Shown: positions 41,109 through 48,265 of the stretch, piece after piece
Position numbering within the stretch: the stretch's first letter is position 1
How the letters are laid out: every line of letters begins with the position of its first letter
Virus record (IMG/VR): IMGVR_UViG_3300005613_000103
Span: 1-48,265 of that record
Reading direction: 5' to 3' (one strand)
DNA: 48,265 bases
DNA from: a virus
Translations under genes and position numbers: made by a program
Notes under the pieces: model-generated
Databases searched by the model: none
What the model saw: only the letters and a program-made list of their open reading frames with translations
What the model was told of the DNA's origin: nothing

Positions 41109-42251
41109 TCAGTCATGGACATCAGGGAGGTCACCGCAGCACGAGTACGATCCGCTAGGGTGGCAACCCTCGTCGAACTCAGGATGATGGGTTCCCCCCG
41201 CAGTCTCGCAGTCAAGCCCGGGAGTCGTAAAGCGAATACAGTAAAGTCCATATGCCACGTCGCAATATGTTGGCCCCGGATCTTCGGTGTCGGTGTCCTC
41301 CGGCTCATCCGTGTCCGGCTCGACATACCGGCAGCACACGTTATCCATGTACGGGTACTGCTCACAATGAAAGTCCGGGTATCTCTCCCAGTCACCATCA
41401 ACACCGTCACGCTCATCCCACTGATCGCAGGGGAGCTGCCCCAACTCGTTAACACACTGGTAAGGGCAGGGCTCAGCGGAGTCCGTGTCCGCCTCGGACT
41501 CCGTCTCGGTCTCCGTGTCCACTTCGGGCTCCGTCTCAGTCTCCGTATCAGTCTCCGTATCCACCTCCTCATCCGGGTTACAGCAGAGCACTCGCCTGTC
41601 TACTGAGCACTGGTACTCCGGGTGAGTCACGCCGAACCCGAAAAACTCACAGTCACCGTGCAGATCCGTCCTCACACACAAGAACGGACACGTATTCTCG
41701 ACCCCGGTATCAGTGTCAAGATCACTGTCCGATTCGGTGTCTGCGTCAGTGTCAATGTCGGCATCGGTATCCACATCGGTATCGGCATCCGTGTCCGAGT
41801 CGGTATCCACATCCGAGTCTGTGTCGGTGTCCGCGTCAAGGTCGGAACCGGTATCAGCGTCTGCATCAGCGTCGGCATCGGTATCAGCGTCGGTGTCCAC
41901 GTCCGAATCGGCATCCGTGTCTATATCAACATCAGCGTCAGTGTCCACATCGACATCTACATCCCCAGCCGATTCCGTGCCTTCCACTTCCGTCTCAGAG
42001 TCCTCAGCCAGGTCTGTCGGCCACTCCTCTTCAGAGTCTTCCACCCCGGTCTCTTCCTCCTCTTCCTCGCCTGACCCCGTGGTATCTCCTGGTTCGCTGT
42101 CGCTATCGTCAAGATCAGAGTCAGGATCCACCCAGCCAGGATCATCAGACCCGATACCATCTCCGCCATCTCCATCAGGACCCTCCATGTTGTAGACAGT
42201 CGTGTCCTCACAGCCCAGCAACAGGATACATGCCAGCAAAAATCTCGTCAT
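41109..42251 (-). CDS. Asp-rich lipoprotein with Cys-rich repeats
   Basis: A 380-residue protein. [20 protein letters not shown] is a lipoprotein signal with lipobox LLGC. Residues about 25-185 are Asp/Glu/Thr/Ala-rich, including a long DTDAD-type tract. Three Cys-rich units follow ([34 protein letters not shown]), each with HPEY/YPDFH-type His. Such extended acidic lipoproteins are typical of Myxococcota and kin. In a phage it may mask receptors or exclude other phages; unproved. Its composition and lack of GACGTC suggest transfer from a host. AAGGAGAGG precedes the start. Confidence 0.75.
   Translation of the reverse strand: MTRFLLACILLLGCEDTTVYNMEGPDGDGGDGIGSDDPGWVDPDSDLDDSDSEPGDTTGSGEEEEEETGVEDSEEEWPTDLAEDSETEVEGTESAGDVDVDVDTDADVDIDTDADSDVDTDADTDADADADADTGSDLDADTDTDSDVDTDSDTDADTDVDTDADIDTDADTESDSDLDTDTGVENTCPFLCVRTDLHGDCEFFGFGVTHPEYQCSVDRRVLCCNPDEEVDTETDTETETEPEVDTETETESEADTDSAEPCPYQCVNELGQLPCDQWDERDGVDGDWERYPDFHCEQYPYMDNVCCRYVEPDTDEPEDTDTEDPGPTYCDVAYGLYCIRFTTPGLDCETAGGTHHPEFDEGCHPSGSYSCCGDLPDVHD
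41700..41965 (-). repeat. Degenerate hexamer tract coding Asp-Thr/Asp-Ala repeats
   Basis: About 260 bases built of GTGTCG/GTATCC/GCATCG-like hexamers (plus strand) that code DTDADxD repeats in the lipoprotein. Length change by slippage is likely. It is not a CRISPR array, as no constant repeats with unique spacers exist. Confidence 0.75.
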
Positions 42252-42349
42252 TGTTCCCTCTCCTTGTGCGTCCCCTCTCGGGGGTCTTGTCTCGGGGCAG
42301 CCCCCTTAATCCCAATGTAACACAGGACGAACGCACGTGCATTTTTTAG

Positions 42350-42377
42350 TTGCACAACGTAACCACGTGGTTATGTT
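42350..42377 (+). promoter_or_regulatory. Promoter with overlapping operator for second plus-strand cassette
   Basis: TTGCAC (42350-42355), 16 bases, TATGTT (42372-42377). The perfect 14-base palindrome TAACCACGTGGTTA (42360-42373) fills the spacer and touches the -10 box, so a bound repressor would block transcription. GTGCA/TGCAC (42337-42355) is a second inverted repeat upstream. The same 175-base region must hold the divergent lipoprotein promoter. Confidence 0.55.
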
Positions 42378-42426
42378 TACAAGTAGGAAATAATTCCGGC
42401 GAGAGCCGAAGACAAGGAGCAAAAAA

Positions 42427-42771
42427 ATGACAACGACCAACACCCCCTATGCCGACCTCAACGTGATCGTCAGCGCCCTCCCCGTGGAGGAATACTGGGA
42501 CGATAACGTGGGCGATTTCGTCGCCCCGGCCCCAATCTACGACGTGTTCTTCACGGCCAAGGCGGAAGTCATCGACGAGATCTGCACCGCGATCGGCATC
42601 AACCCCAGCCACGCCATCACCCACCTCGGCGGCTGCGGCTTCCCGGCCGGGAGTAAGACGATGTCGATCACGGCCACCAACAAGACCCTCTCCCGCCACA
42701 TCGCCTCCCTGGCCTCGGCCGCCAAGGCTGTCGGGTACACCATACGTGTGTGCTGCCATCCGCGTCGCTAG
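42427..42771 (+). CDS. Plus-strand cassette protein
   Basis: A 114-residue protein, MTTTNTPYADLNVIVSALPV onward, with AAGGAG before the ATG and very G/C-biased third positions. ITHLGGCGFPAGSKTMSITA is its central part. No GACGTC. It is the first gene of a three-gene plus-strand unit; function unknown. Confidence 0.7.
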   Translation: MTTTNTPYADLNVIVSALPVEEYWDDNVGDFVAPAPIYDVFFTAKAEVIDEICTAIGINPSHAITHLGGCGFPAGSKTMSITATNKTLSRHIASLASAAKAVGYTIRVCCHPRR

Positions 42772-42839
42772 CCTCAACAGCGAGCTGCCAGGGGCTGCTG
42801 TCATCTGGGCAGAACTCGACGAGAGCAAGGAGGTCCACA

Positions 42840-43028
42840 GTGAAGAGAGTCACTGAAGCCGAATACGTCCAAGCCAGCGAGAATTATATCGGCTGGTGCC
42901 CGCTCTGCGGCGAGTTCACCCGCGAATGCACAGAGCCCGATGCCGAAGGATACGACTGCCCCAAGTGCCGCGACTACTCCGTTGTCGGTGCCGACAACGC
43001 CCTCCTGATGGGCCTCATCATTTTCTAG
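42840..43028 (+). CDS. Small zinc-ribbon protein
   Basis: A 62-residue protein with a GTG start at 42840 and AGGAGG before it. CPLCGEFTREC and YDCPKCRDYS form a four-Cys zinc ribbon; the C terminus ALLMGLIIF is hydrophobic. Probably nucleic-acid or protein binding; role unknown. Confidence 0.65.
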   Translation: MKRVTEAEYVQASENYIGWCPLCGEFTRECTEPDAEGYDCPKCRDYSVVGADNALLMGLIIF

Positions 43029-43041
43029 GAAGGAGAAAGCC

Positions 43042-43296
43042 ATGGCACTGGTAGACTACGAGGACCCGCGCATCGAGCGCAACATCGGCGACAAGAACAA
43101 ACGAACCCCACACTTCGTCCAGGACACCAAACGCCTAGAGTCCGGAGAAACCACTGGCGTGCTGTATATCCCCCATCCGAATGGAGCCTGGACGGCCGCT
43201 GCCTTCCACTCCCCAAAGGACGCAATCCACTACCTCGACAAACATATGGACCAACTGGTTGAACAGCACCTCGCCTGGAAAAACAAAGAAAAATAG
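43042..43296 (+). CDS. Plus-strand cassette protein
   Basis: An 84-residue protein, MALVDYEDPRIERNIGDKNK onward, ending basic (AWKNKEK), with AAGGAG before the ATG. It follows the zinc-ribbon gene by 13 bases. No family recognised. Confidence 0.65.
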   Translation: MALVDYEDPRIERNIGDKNKRTPHFVQDTKRLESGETTGVLYIPHPNGAWTAAAFHSPKDAIHYLDKHMDQLVEQHLAWKNKEK

Positions 43297-43366
43297 AGGC
43301 ACTCAATAAGGCTGTCAGAAGTCATCCCCAGACGGAACCCGTGTGTTCCTCCGCCCCCACAACAAG

Positions 43367-43418
43367 ACGTTCTGAGATACTGCAAATCCACCCGGGAATC
43401 TTGCAGTAGACAGAACGT
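43367..43418. promoter_or_regulatory. Long inverted repeat with two perfect 8-bp blocks
   Basis: ACGTTCTG (43367-43374) pairs with CAGAACGT (43411-43418) and TACTGCAA (43378-43385) with TTGCAGTA (43401-43408); the loop contains CCCGGG. The arms are 16 paired bases with a small asymmetry. It lies between the plus-strand cassette and the next plus gene, over its possible GTG start. Operator, attenuator or bidirectional terminator are possible; no T-run follows. Confidence 0.5.
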
Positions 43419-43923
43419 GGAAAATCAGCATCCCCACCAATATCATGAATACATGAGCGACCAATCGAGAAAACAACCCTGCGACTGGTGTGTCTCCCGG
43501 TATGACGTCTCCTACCACGAAGACATCAACGCCTTCCTCTGCCAACCATGCTCAACCAGGCTCAACGACATTTCTGTACGCGGTAAATTCGTTCGCGAAA
43601 TCAACCCAAGGATCTTCTCCCCGTCACCAGACAACAACCCAGTCATGCCCACCGTTCGGGTGACCCATGCCATCGCACACCACAACCGGATCATCAGGCA
43701 ACGCATCATCGACGCACAAAGACGTCTGCGCCTGATCAGCGATCGTTCGACAGCAGCAACGATCAGCGAACGCCTCCTCGTCGCAGAAAGAATCCTGCGC
43801 GCACAACGCCTGACGTCTCCGGAAAACCCCATGCAGCTCATGGACGAGCTGCTCGCGGCAACAACTCTCACATCATGGACCGAGGAAATGCTCCATCACC
43901 TGGAGCTGGACGACCCAGGATGA
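43417..43923 (+). CDS. Plus-strand zinc-site protein
   Basis: A 168-residue frame from a GTG; an ATG 12 codons later (43453) avoids the inverted repeat, and neither has a good ribosome binding site. CDWCVSRYDVSYH and FLCQPCSTRL make a four-Cys site; the rest is helical and basic (RIIRQRIIDAQRRLRLISDR). Unlike the cassette before it, it has three GACGTC sites, so it seems older to the genome. Confidence 0.6.
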   Translation: MENQHPHQYHEYMSDQSRKQPCDWCVSRYDVSYHEDINAFLCQPCSTRLNDISVRGKFVREINPRIFSPSPDNNPVMPTVRVTHAIAHHNRIIRQRIIDAQRRLRLISDRSTAATISERLLVAERILRAQRLTSPENPMQLMDELLAATTLTSWTEEMLHHLELDDPG

Positions 43924-43937
43924 CCCGGCATCCCTGA

Positions 43938-44171
43938 TCACATCAACATGCCCCTGCACGTCGCACACGGAGCACCCTGTATCCTCACCAGGCACGCCCT
44001 GATCACCTCTCGCATGTATGGAAGATTCTGCTGATAGACAGTGGCGATCCGTGGATCATCCCGATGGCTCACCATCTCCTCACACTGCCTATCCACAAAC
44101 CCCAACGCATCCTCGACCGATGTCTGACCACTCTCCACCCTGCTCGCCAGAATAGAAAACAATGACGTCAT
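43938..44171 (-). CDS. Small hypothetical protein
   Basis: A 77-residue helical protein, MTSLFSILASRVESGQTSVE onward, ending CATCRGMLM. It overlaps the zinc-ribbon gene upstream by four bases. Function unknown. Confidence 0.55.
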   Translation of the reverse strand: MTSLFSILASRVESGQTSVEDALGFVDRQCEEMVSHRDDPRIATVYQQNLPYMREVIRACLVRIQGAPCATCRGMLM

Positions 44172-44419
44172 CCGCTCCTCACCAGTAACCGGTGGATCTC
44201 GACCAACTCGCCATCAGGGTCAACGTTCCACATCTCGCCACAGACCAGGCAAGTCAGCTCACAGATCTCTGTCCTCTCTGCATCATTGATCGATAGCGAC
44301 GTCTTCCCGTCAAGGAACTGCCGATACAACGTCCCCGGATATACCAACGCGCCATCGGACACCACTGTCGGCTCAATTCTCGTGCTGCCACACGACGGAC
44401 AACCCTTGTCTCTGCTCAT
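44168..44419 (-). CDS. Zinc-ribbon protein
   Basis: An 83-residue protein from MSRDKGCPSCGSTRIEP; the ATG at 44419 overlaps the preceding stop (TGATG). CPSCGS and CLVCGEMW form a zinc ribbon. Role unknown. Confidence 0.65.
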   Translation of the reverse strand: MSRDKGCPSCGSTRIEPTVVSDGALVYPGTLYRQFLDGKTSLSINDAERTEICELTCLVCGEMWNVDPDGELVEIHRLLVRSG

Positions 44420-44685
44420 CACCCACACCCAGCGAGCCATCGCAACGCCCCCCAGAACTCCCCGTTGTACTCAACGGAGTCAACTGCCTCGACGTTCGGA
44501 GTCGGCCTCGGAAATGGAGCCCTCGAACTACGAGCAACCTGCGTGCGGCCGATCATGACAGACTCCGGCAGCTCGCCCTCAATATTCCTGGCCCAATACA
44601 AACTCGACCACACAGCCTCCAGCGAGCTGAGACTGGTCGCAAACAAGTACCACTCCCCTTTTCGACAGACCTGGACGTCATACAT
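44419..44685 (-). CDS. Hypothetical protein
   Basis: An 88-residue protein from MYDVQVCRKGEWYLFATSLS; GGGAGGGAAG precedes the ATG at 44685. EAVWSSLYWARNIEGELPES suggests a small alpha/beta fold. The 113-base gap upstream shows nothing clear. Confidence 0.6.
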   Translation of the reverse strand: MYDVQVCRKGEWYLFATSLSSLEAVWSSLYWARNIEGELPESVMIGRTQVARSSRAPFPRPTPNVEAVDSVEYNGEFWGALRWLAGCG

Positions 44686-44798
44686 TACACTTCCCTCCCG
44701 AATATCGTCCAAACGGCTTCGAGTCGGAAACAGACGATGTTTCGACACAGGCCGCCATCAGCGAATAACACCACTGTTTTGTTCGGATCTGGAAGATC

Positions 44799-45047
44799 TC
44801 AGTCGTCAAAGTCGATTCTCTCCAAGTTTTCGAACTCGGAACGGTCAAAATCAGCCGTTATCACATCCCGCGTGAACACCACAGTGACCTTCTCGACCTC
44901 CCCAGTGTCGTTGTCTATCTGGACCGCAGACACACGACCTTGATAAGCCGTTTCTACCCCCTCCTCTATGCCAGGATCTGTCCGGCGCATCCGAATCCTA
45001 ACCCAGTCACCGATTCGGAACGACCTACAGGAACAACTCGAAGACAT
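44799..45047 (-). CDS. Hypothetical protein, small beta-barrel
   Basis: An 82-residue acidic protein, with FRIGDWVRIRMRRTD and YQGRVSAVQIDNDTGEVEKV, a layout like phage KOW/SH3-type proteins. No function assigned. Confidence 0.6.
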   Translation of the reverse strand: MSSSCSCRSFRIGDWVRIRMRRTDPGIEEGVETAYQGRVSAVQIDNDTGEVEKVTVVFTRDVITADFDRSEFENLERIDFDD

Positions 45048-45083
45048 GCAACCACCTGCCCAGCGAAGTTAAACATAGACGTC

Positions 45084-45308
45084 TTACAACTTCATTGAAT
45101 ACCTTGCCCATTTCGCAAACGTCTGAACCTTGCACTCGTACACGCCACCAAGCATCCGCCGCCCGCCCATCTTACGACCAGCAGGAGGAGTGGGCTGAGA
45201 AATGATCTGGTAACTCAATCTGGCACTATCCAGCAGCTCAAGAACAAGCCGAACAGACCCCTCCCCGTCGCTGTATCTTCCCCCTACAACAATCTTGTTT
45301 TCATCCAT
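45084..45308 (-). CDS. Small hypothetical protein
   Basis: A 74-residue protein, MDENKIVVGGRYSDGEGSVR onward, with GAGGAG before the ATG. The Gly-rich, basic middle (GRKMGGRRMLGG) may bind nucleic acid. The next 170 bases (45309-45482) hold no gene; they are AT-rich, contain AAATATTAACAT and one GACGTC, and may contain its promoter. Confidence 0.6.
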   Translation of the reverse strand: MDENKIVVGGRYSDGEGSVRLVLELLDSARLSYQIISQPTPPAGRKMGGRRMLGGVYECKVQTFAKWARYSMKL

Positions 45309-45482
45309 GGGTCTTGCTCCTCTTGATCGCGCCTATTCGCTGTGATGTGGACGCTAACATCAAACAAATATTAACATTTCGAAAAGCATCGGGCTTCATA
45401 TCGTTTAGCTGTATCTCGTAGTGGAGACGTCTGTGTGGTGGTTGGCGGGTCGTGCTGGCCGGATTCCGCAATGGTTTTCAGC

Positions 45483-45953
45483 TCAATACGAGATGGCGTG
45501 GTATCGAGTCTTGTACTCCAGGTAGGAAAGCGGAGGGTCCTTATCGCAGTTACACCAGCACGTGATCCAAGCGTGGGGAGGTAACATCAAAGGGCAAGAC
45601 TTCCACGTAAGGACCCTCCACTGATCAATGGTATCACCTTGTGGTCTGTCTGCTGGCCAGATCTTGTCTTTTTGCCTTGTCTGTACTCGGCCCATGCCAT
45701 CTATCAGGTGGTAGAAGCACACGGAGGAGATGCTTTTGATTTGGTTTACTTTTGGTTTGTAGTCTTGGCGCTCTGGAAAGGTATCGGACGGTGATAGCCA
45801 GAGGATTCGTTGGTTTGATTGTTCGCACGCGCCCACCAGGGTGTTGTAGTCGACGGTGCCTACCATCTGTAAATACGACTTGAGGACGTGGTCGTCACCG
45901 CCAACCAGTGATAGTCGGCGCTCTTGTTCTGTCTCTTCTACTGTGTCGGACAT
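45483..45953 (-). CDS. Hypothetical protein with different composition
   Basis: A 156-residue protein, MSDTVEETEQERRLSLVGGD onward. The C terminus has WITCWCNCDKDPP. Third positions use more T and A than neighbours, hinting at different origin. No family recognised. Confidence 0.6.
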   Translation of the reverse strand: MSDTVEETEQERRLSLVGGDDHVLKSYLQMVGTVDYNTLVGACEQSNQRILWLSPSDTFPERQDYKPKVNQIKSISSVCFYHLIDGMGRVQTRQKDKIWPADRPQGDTIDQWRVLTWKSCPLMLPPHAWITCWCNCDKDPPLSYLEYKTRYHAISY

Positions 45954-46152
45954 GGTCCTCGCCCCTTGGCGTCAGGCTTCTGCGCCGGTTGAACTCCCCC
46001 ACGGACTGCAAGAACAGATCGTTGCCTCTGCGTGTTGATTTCTCGTGCTCGCGCCAGGAGATGAACCTGATGAAGAAGAACGCGCCAATGAACAGCGACA
46101 ACGTGAACATGCCCTCGATGGTGCTCCAGTCCAATCCCATTACCTCCATCAT
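45895..46152 (-). CDS. Small membrane protein
   Basis: An 85-residue frame with a transmembrane helix at about 13-32 (MFTLSLFIGAFFFIRFI) and a basic tail. Several ATGs stand at the start after a GAGGGGGG run. It overlaps the next gene by 58 bases, so its C terminus is uncertain. Confidence 0.5.
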   Translation of the reverse strand: MMEVMGLDWSTIEGMFTLSLFIGAFFFIRFISWREHEKSTRRGNDLFLQSVGEFNRRRSLTPRGEDHVRHSRRDRTRAPTITGWR

Positions 46153-46202
46153 CCCCCCCTCTAATTATTGAACCCCAGAATCGTTGCTCGCGCCAATATC
46201 CG

Positions 46203-46688
46203 TTATCTCGTCGCCTCATTGGTCAAGATGCTTGCCAGTTCGTCGGAAAGCTCGAACCTATCCCTGTTCACAGAGACAGATTCCTCAATATCTCCATCTC
46301 TATGACGTCTGCACGCCGCCTTCCAGTCGAAGTACATCTCCACCACGTCCAGCAGGCTCATTCCATACGCGCCGCCGTACCCCCTCGCTTGTGAGTGCTC
46401 CGGATGATGAGGGTTTCTGTCGTAGTGGCGCTGGATCGTCGGCGACAACTCCCGCAGTATCTCGCGATACTCATCGGACCCGTACTCCAGATACTTCATC
46501 CCGTGAATGACACGCGAGAACCCCTTCGACTCGTCAGCCTTGAACTTCGAGAGATCGTGCTTGAGCCCCCGGGCCAGCAGCTCCCCGGAGAACACCGACA
46601 GGTAGAACAGGACAAACCACTTGTGCTTCAGCGTCTCGTAGTAGTGCTTCGCATACGACCTAATCCGAATCCCCACCATCGCCTTCAT
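46203..46688 (-). CDS. DUF5662-like protein
   Basis: A 161-residue protein with the family pattern: LKHKWFVLFYLSVFSGELLARGLKHDLSKF, a HDxSKF box, HYDRNPHHPEHS with clustered His, and MSLLDVVEMYFDWKAACRR. The HD and HH groups look like a metal site related to HD-type hydrolases, but the family function is unknown. It overlaps the upstream gene by 29 bases. Confidence 0.75.
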   Translation of the reverse strand: MKAMVGIRIRSYAKHYYETLKHKWFVLFYLSVFSGELLARGLKHDLSKFKADESKGFSRVIHGMKYLEYGSDEYREILRELSPTIQRHYDRNPHHPEHSQARGYGGAYGMSLLDVVEMYFDWKAACRRHRDGDIEESVSVNRDRFELSDELASILTNEATR

Positions 46689-47271
46689 CCTTGCTGTTCG
46701 GGGTAATCATCAAAGGAGGGATGGACGTCAGCAGACCCCAGGACTCACCCAGTGGGGAACAACGCACGGCCAGCGCCCGCCTATCTACCTGGTAAATCTG
46801 ACAGGCATCCATATCATACATGAGCACGTGCTGAGCATAGGACTTCACGACACAAAGACGGCTGCCAACAGCACACTGATCAAGCCACAAAGACCCGGGC
46901 TCGACCCAGTCATACGACGGAGGACGTCTTGCCATCGCGCCGCCCTGCGTGTTGACCTTCGTTGGCTCCCAGGTAGCTCGATCGTTGCCCTTGATGAACA
47001 GCGTCACATGGTCGCCGGTGAGCATCGAACGCGAGATCCGGACAGTCTGATCAGAGACTATGCGACTCTCTGAGTCTGGTTCTCCTGGATCATGACAGGT
47101 GTACGTCCCGCCATCATGGTCCAAAACGATTACCGCGTAATGCGGCCAGGACCACCACCCAGGATAAGACATTGAAATCTCTTGGGGAACTTTCTTGATG
47201 CCCCTGGCAACGACAATGCCAGTGTGTCTCTGCTCAGCGACGCGCCGAAGCGCTGCTCGTATGGCGGCCAT
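46660..47271 (-). CDS. Hypothetical protein
   Basis: A 203-residue protein from MAAIRAALRRVAEQRHTGIV; the ATG at 47271 has AGGAGG seven bases before it, while the longer frame begins with a TTG at the foot of a hairpin. YPGWWSWPHYAVIVLDHDGG and SRSMLTGDHVTLFIKGNDRA are beta-rich. No family recognised. Confidence 0.6.
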   Translation of the reverse strand: MAAIRAALRRVAEQRHTGIVVARGIKKVPQEISMSYPGWWSWPHYAVIVLDHDGGTYTCHDPGEPDSESRIVSDQTVRISRSMLTGDHVTLFIKGNDRATWEPTKVNTQGGAMARRPPSYDWVEPGSLWLDQCAVGSRLCVVKSYAQHVLMYDMDACQIYQVDRRALAVRCSPLGESWGLLTSIPPLMITPNSKDEGDGGDSD

Positions 47272-47319
47272 CCCTCGGCCTCCTATGACCGCCCTGACAT
47301 CCCTCGCCAGAAACGGCAA

Positions 47320-47347
47320 CCCCCTCCCAGGAGAACATGGGAGGGGG
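47320..47347. terminator. Strong hairpin between genes
   Basis: CCCCCTCCCA (47320-47329) and TGGGAGGGGG (47338-47347) form a perfect 10-bp stem with an 8-base loop. It stands between two minus-strand genes. No long T-run follows on either side, so termination may be partial. Confidence 0.5.
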
Positions 47348-47354
47348 CAGTGTC

Positions 47355-47567
47355 CTAAATCTTGTCCCTTTGAGCGATCTGGTTCCTGGCGTCCTCCGGA
47401 ACCTGGACCAATCCCGACAATGTAAAGTTGTCATCATTCCATACAGTTGTCAAGACGTCTGTGCCGTCCACATGTATTCCATGGACGTCTGTCTTCTGCT
47501 CGCGGTTACACGTTACAGAATTTGTGTAATAAGAACCGCCACTTATGGGCACAACGTAATCGATCAA
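47355..47567 (-). CDS. Small hypothetical protein
   Basis: A 70-residue protein, MIDYVVPISGGSYYTNSVTC onward, with DVHGIHVDGTDVLTTV. Two GACGTC sites lie within it, 30 bases apart. No family recognised. Confidence 0.5.
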   Translation of the reverse strand: MIDYVVPISGGSYYTNSVTCNREQKTDVHGIHVDGTDVLTTVWNDDNFTLSGLVQVPEDARNQIAQRDKI

Positions 47568-47599
47568 TGTAGATTACCTGTTTTCCTTTTCGATCCAGA

Positions 47600-47941
47600 T
47601 CACGCTCGCGGCTTACGAGCCCTCGTCTTCCTCGCGGTCTTCTTGGCCACCTTGGTGAGCTTCTTCTTGGTCGCCACCTTGTCTGCCTTCTGCTCGATGG
47701 CAACCTCGGCCTTGTCCGCCTTCCGGATCAGAGCATCCGTGACCTTGCCGAACTCCTTGTGAAACAAGTCAACCTCGCCATCCGTAGGAGCACGCCCGTA
47801 CAGCCGGTGCATCAACACCTCAAAGCCATGAACCATCTCTGAGGCATCATAGGTCTCCAGCCTATGGCCAATCATCGACGACACGATGCCCTTTGCCTCT
47901 GCCGAACCCAGCTTCTCCATCCGTCTCATTTGCCTTGCCAT
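47600..47941 (-). CDS. Basic C-terminal-tail protein
   Basis: A 113-residue protein from MARQMRRMEKLGSAEAKGIV; GGAGGATAAG precedes the ATG at 47941. The C terminus is a Lys/Arg/Ala tail (KKTARKTRARKPRA) like histone H1 or phage DNA-binding proteins. It may bind DNA. Confidence 0.65.
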   Translation of the reverse strand: MARQMRRMEKLGSAEAKGIVSSMIGHRLETYDASEMVHGFEVLMHRLYGRAPTDGEVDLFHKEFGKVTDALIRKADKAEVAIEQKADKVATKKKLTKVAKKTARKTRARKPRA

Positions 47942-47942
47942 C

Positions 47943-48164
47943 TTATCCTCCAGACGTCTTGATCCGTCTCCCGTCCACCCGATGCTCCGGGCAGTAATAC
48001 AAGACGGACGTTTCCATTTCCCTGCCGACAGAGATCTTCTGCCAGCCATAATCAGCGACGTTGGACCCAGTAGGAATCCACGCCTCACAGACCTCACATT
48101 GGATGATCCACGAGACAATCTCGGAACCACCGGGTGTCCTCAGTCGCCTGCACACAACTGGCAT
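47943..48164 (-). CDS. Small Cys-containing protein
   Basis: A 73-residue protein, MPVVCRRLRTPGGSEIVSWI onward; CEVCEAW and YYCPEH form a likely zinc site. It overlaps the partial gene upstream by about 25 bases. Function unknown. Confidence 0.6.
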   Translation of the reverse strand: MPVVCRRLRTPGGSEIVSWIIQCEVCEAWIPTGSNVADYGWQKISVGREMETSVLYYCPEHRVDGRRIKTSGG

Positions 48165-48265
48165 CTGCCCTCATCATCAACGCCGATAGCCTCAGCGAAG
48201 GAAGCCGACTTGACCCCGATTCGGGGTCGAGTCACAAAACGTGTTCGCGATCCTCGATTATCCAT
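48140..48265 (-). CDS. Hypothetical protein at window edge (possibly partial)
   Basis: A frame from the last base (ATG at 48265) to a TGA at 48140 reads MDNRGSRTRFVTRPRIGVKS onward, ending CQLCAGD. It may continue upstream beyond the window. A GACCCCGA/TCGGGGTC inverted repeat lies within it. Confidence 0.4.
   Translation of the reverse strand: MDNRGSRTRFVTRPRIGVKSASFAEAIGVDDEGRCQLCAGD

Larger units (their letters stand above)
336..47958. repeat. Dispersed palindrome GACGTC, strongly over-represented
   Basis: I count about 85-90 GACGTC sites by eye from 336 to 47953, against about 12 expected for a six-mer in 48 kb. About a quarter are AGACGTCT. They fall in genes in all three frames (Asp-Val, Thr-Ser, Arg-Arg codons), on genes of both strands, and between genes (25444, 38987, 41011, 45078, 45426). 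Typical spacing is 200-1,000 bases. Large gaps are 35.9-38.7 kb and 41.0-43.5 kb. It behaves like a DNA-level recognition site. Confidence 0.75.

Noticed and set aside
41700-41965. Repeats resembling a CRISPR array
   Set aside because: The units are six-base coding repeats for Asp-Thr/Asp-Ala without spacers.
43512-43871. Minus-strand frame opposite the plus-strand gene at 43417
   Set aside because: The plus-strand product has a paired CxxC site and sensible composition; the minus frame is Ser/Arg/Met-rich.
1-48265. T4-type late promoters (TATAAATA) as a control signal for head genes
   Set aside because: I did not find the motif before the head genes; sigma70-like boxes fit better.

Overview
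The window reads as part of a lytic, tailed (myovirus-like) bacteriophage genome with a T4-type head module. Almost every gene lies on the minus strand in tightly packed, overlapping operons. The head and packaging genes sit at 0-17.5 kb; read along the minus strand the order is a possible small terminase, large terminase, internal polyprotein, portal, core-type proteins, prohead protease-scaffold and major capsid protein, which follows T4 genes 16-17-20-67/68-21-22-23. Ribosome binding sites are strong (GGAGG type) and starts are often GTG. The host is not identified. One lipoprotein with long Asp-Thr/Asp-Ala tracts and Cys-rich repeats looks like those of Myxococcota and related delta-type bacteria, so a Gram-negative host of that kind is a weak inference.

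Layout. 1-17.5 kb: head and packaging genes; portal and large terminase each carry an HNH-containing intein. 17.5-23.1 kb: a cluster of proteins sharing an N-terminal tag, LRRRSY[L/I]xE, that ends in a T4-type prohead protease site; two of them carry three zinc-metallopeptidase (HExxH) motifs and one has a ParB-like motif. 23-36.8 kb: many small minus-strand genes (HTH proteins, zinc-finger proteins, SNase-like nuclease, nucleoside deoxyribosyltransferase-like protein, methyltransferase, two MazG-like NTP pyrophosphohydrolases, small membrane proteins) plus two odd tRNA-like elements at 31.0-31.3 kb. 36.8-38.2 kb: an AT-richer gene resembling the AcrVA2 anti-CRISPR family. 38.4-41 kb: unknown and coiled-coil proteins. 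41.1-42.25 kb: the Asp-rich lipoprotein. 25.6-26.5 kb and 42.4-43.9 kb: two small plus-strand cassettes, the first cassette and the start of the second with their own sigma70-like promoters. 43.9 kb to the end: small minus-strand genes.

Main idea. The window appears to encode a large set of proteins carried inside the capsid. The protease encoded at 2.1-3.7 kb belongs to the family that cuts after (L/I)-x-E. Such sites end the shared N-terminal tag of the 17.5-23.1 kb proteins and recur as eight EDVELxE-like linkers in the 1,092-residue polyprotein next to the portal. I infer that these products are packaged, cut free during head maturation, and perhaps injected with the DNA, as T4 Alt and IP proteins are; here they would be organised as a tagged effector array and a multi-module polyprotein.

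A second genome-wide signal is the palindrome GACGTC, often as AGACGTCT. I count about 85-90 copies by eye against about 12 expected at random. Copies occur in all three codon frames and between genes, and are missing from the apparently imported modules (AcrVA2-like gene, lipoprotein, and the two plus-strand cassettes apart from the last gene at 43.4-43.9 kb).
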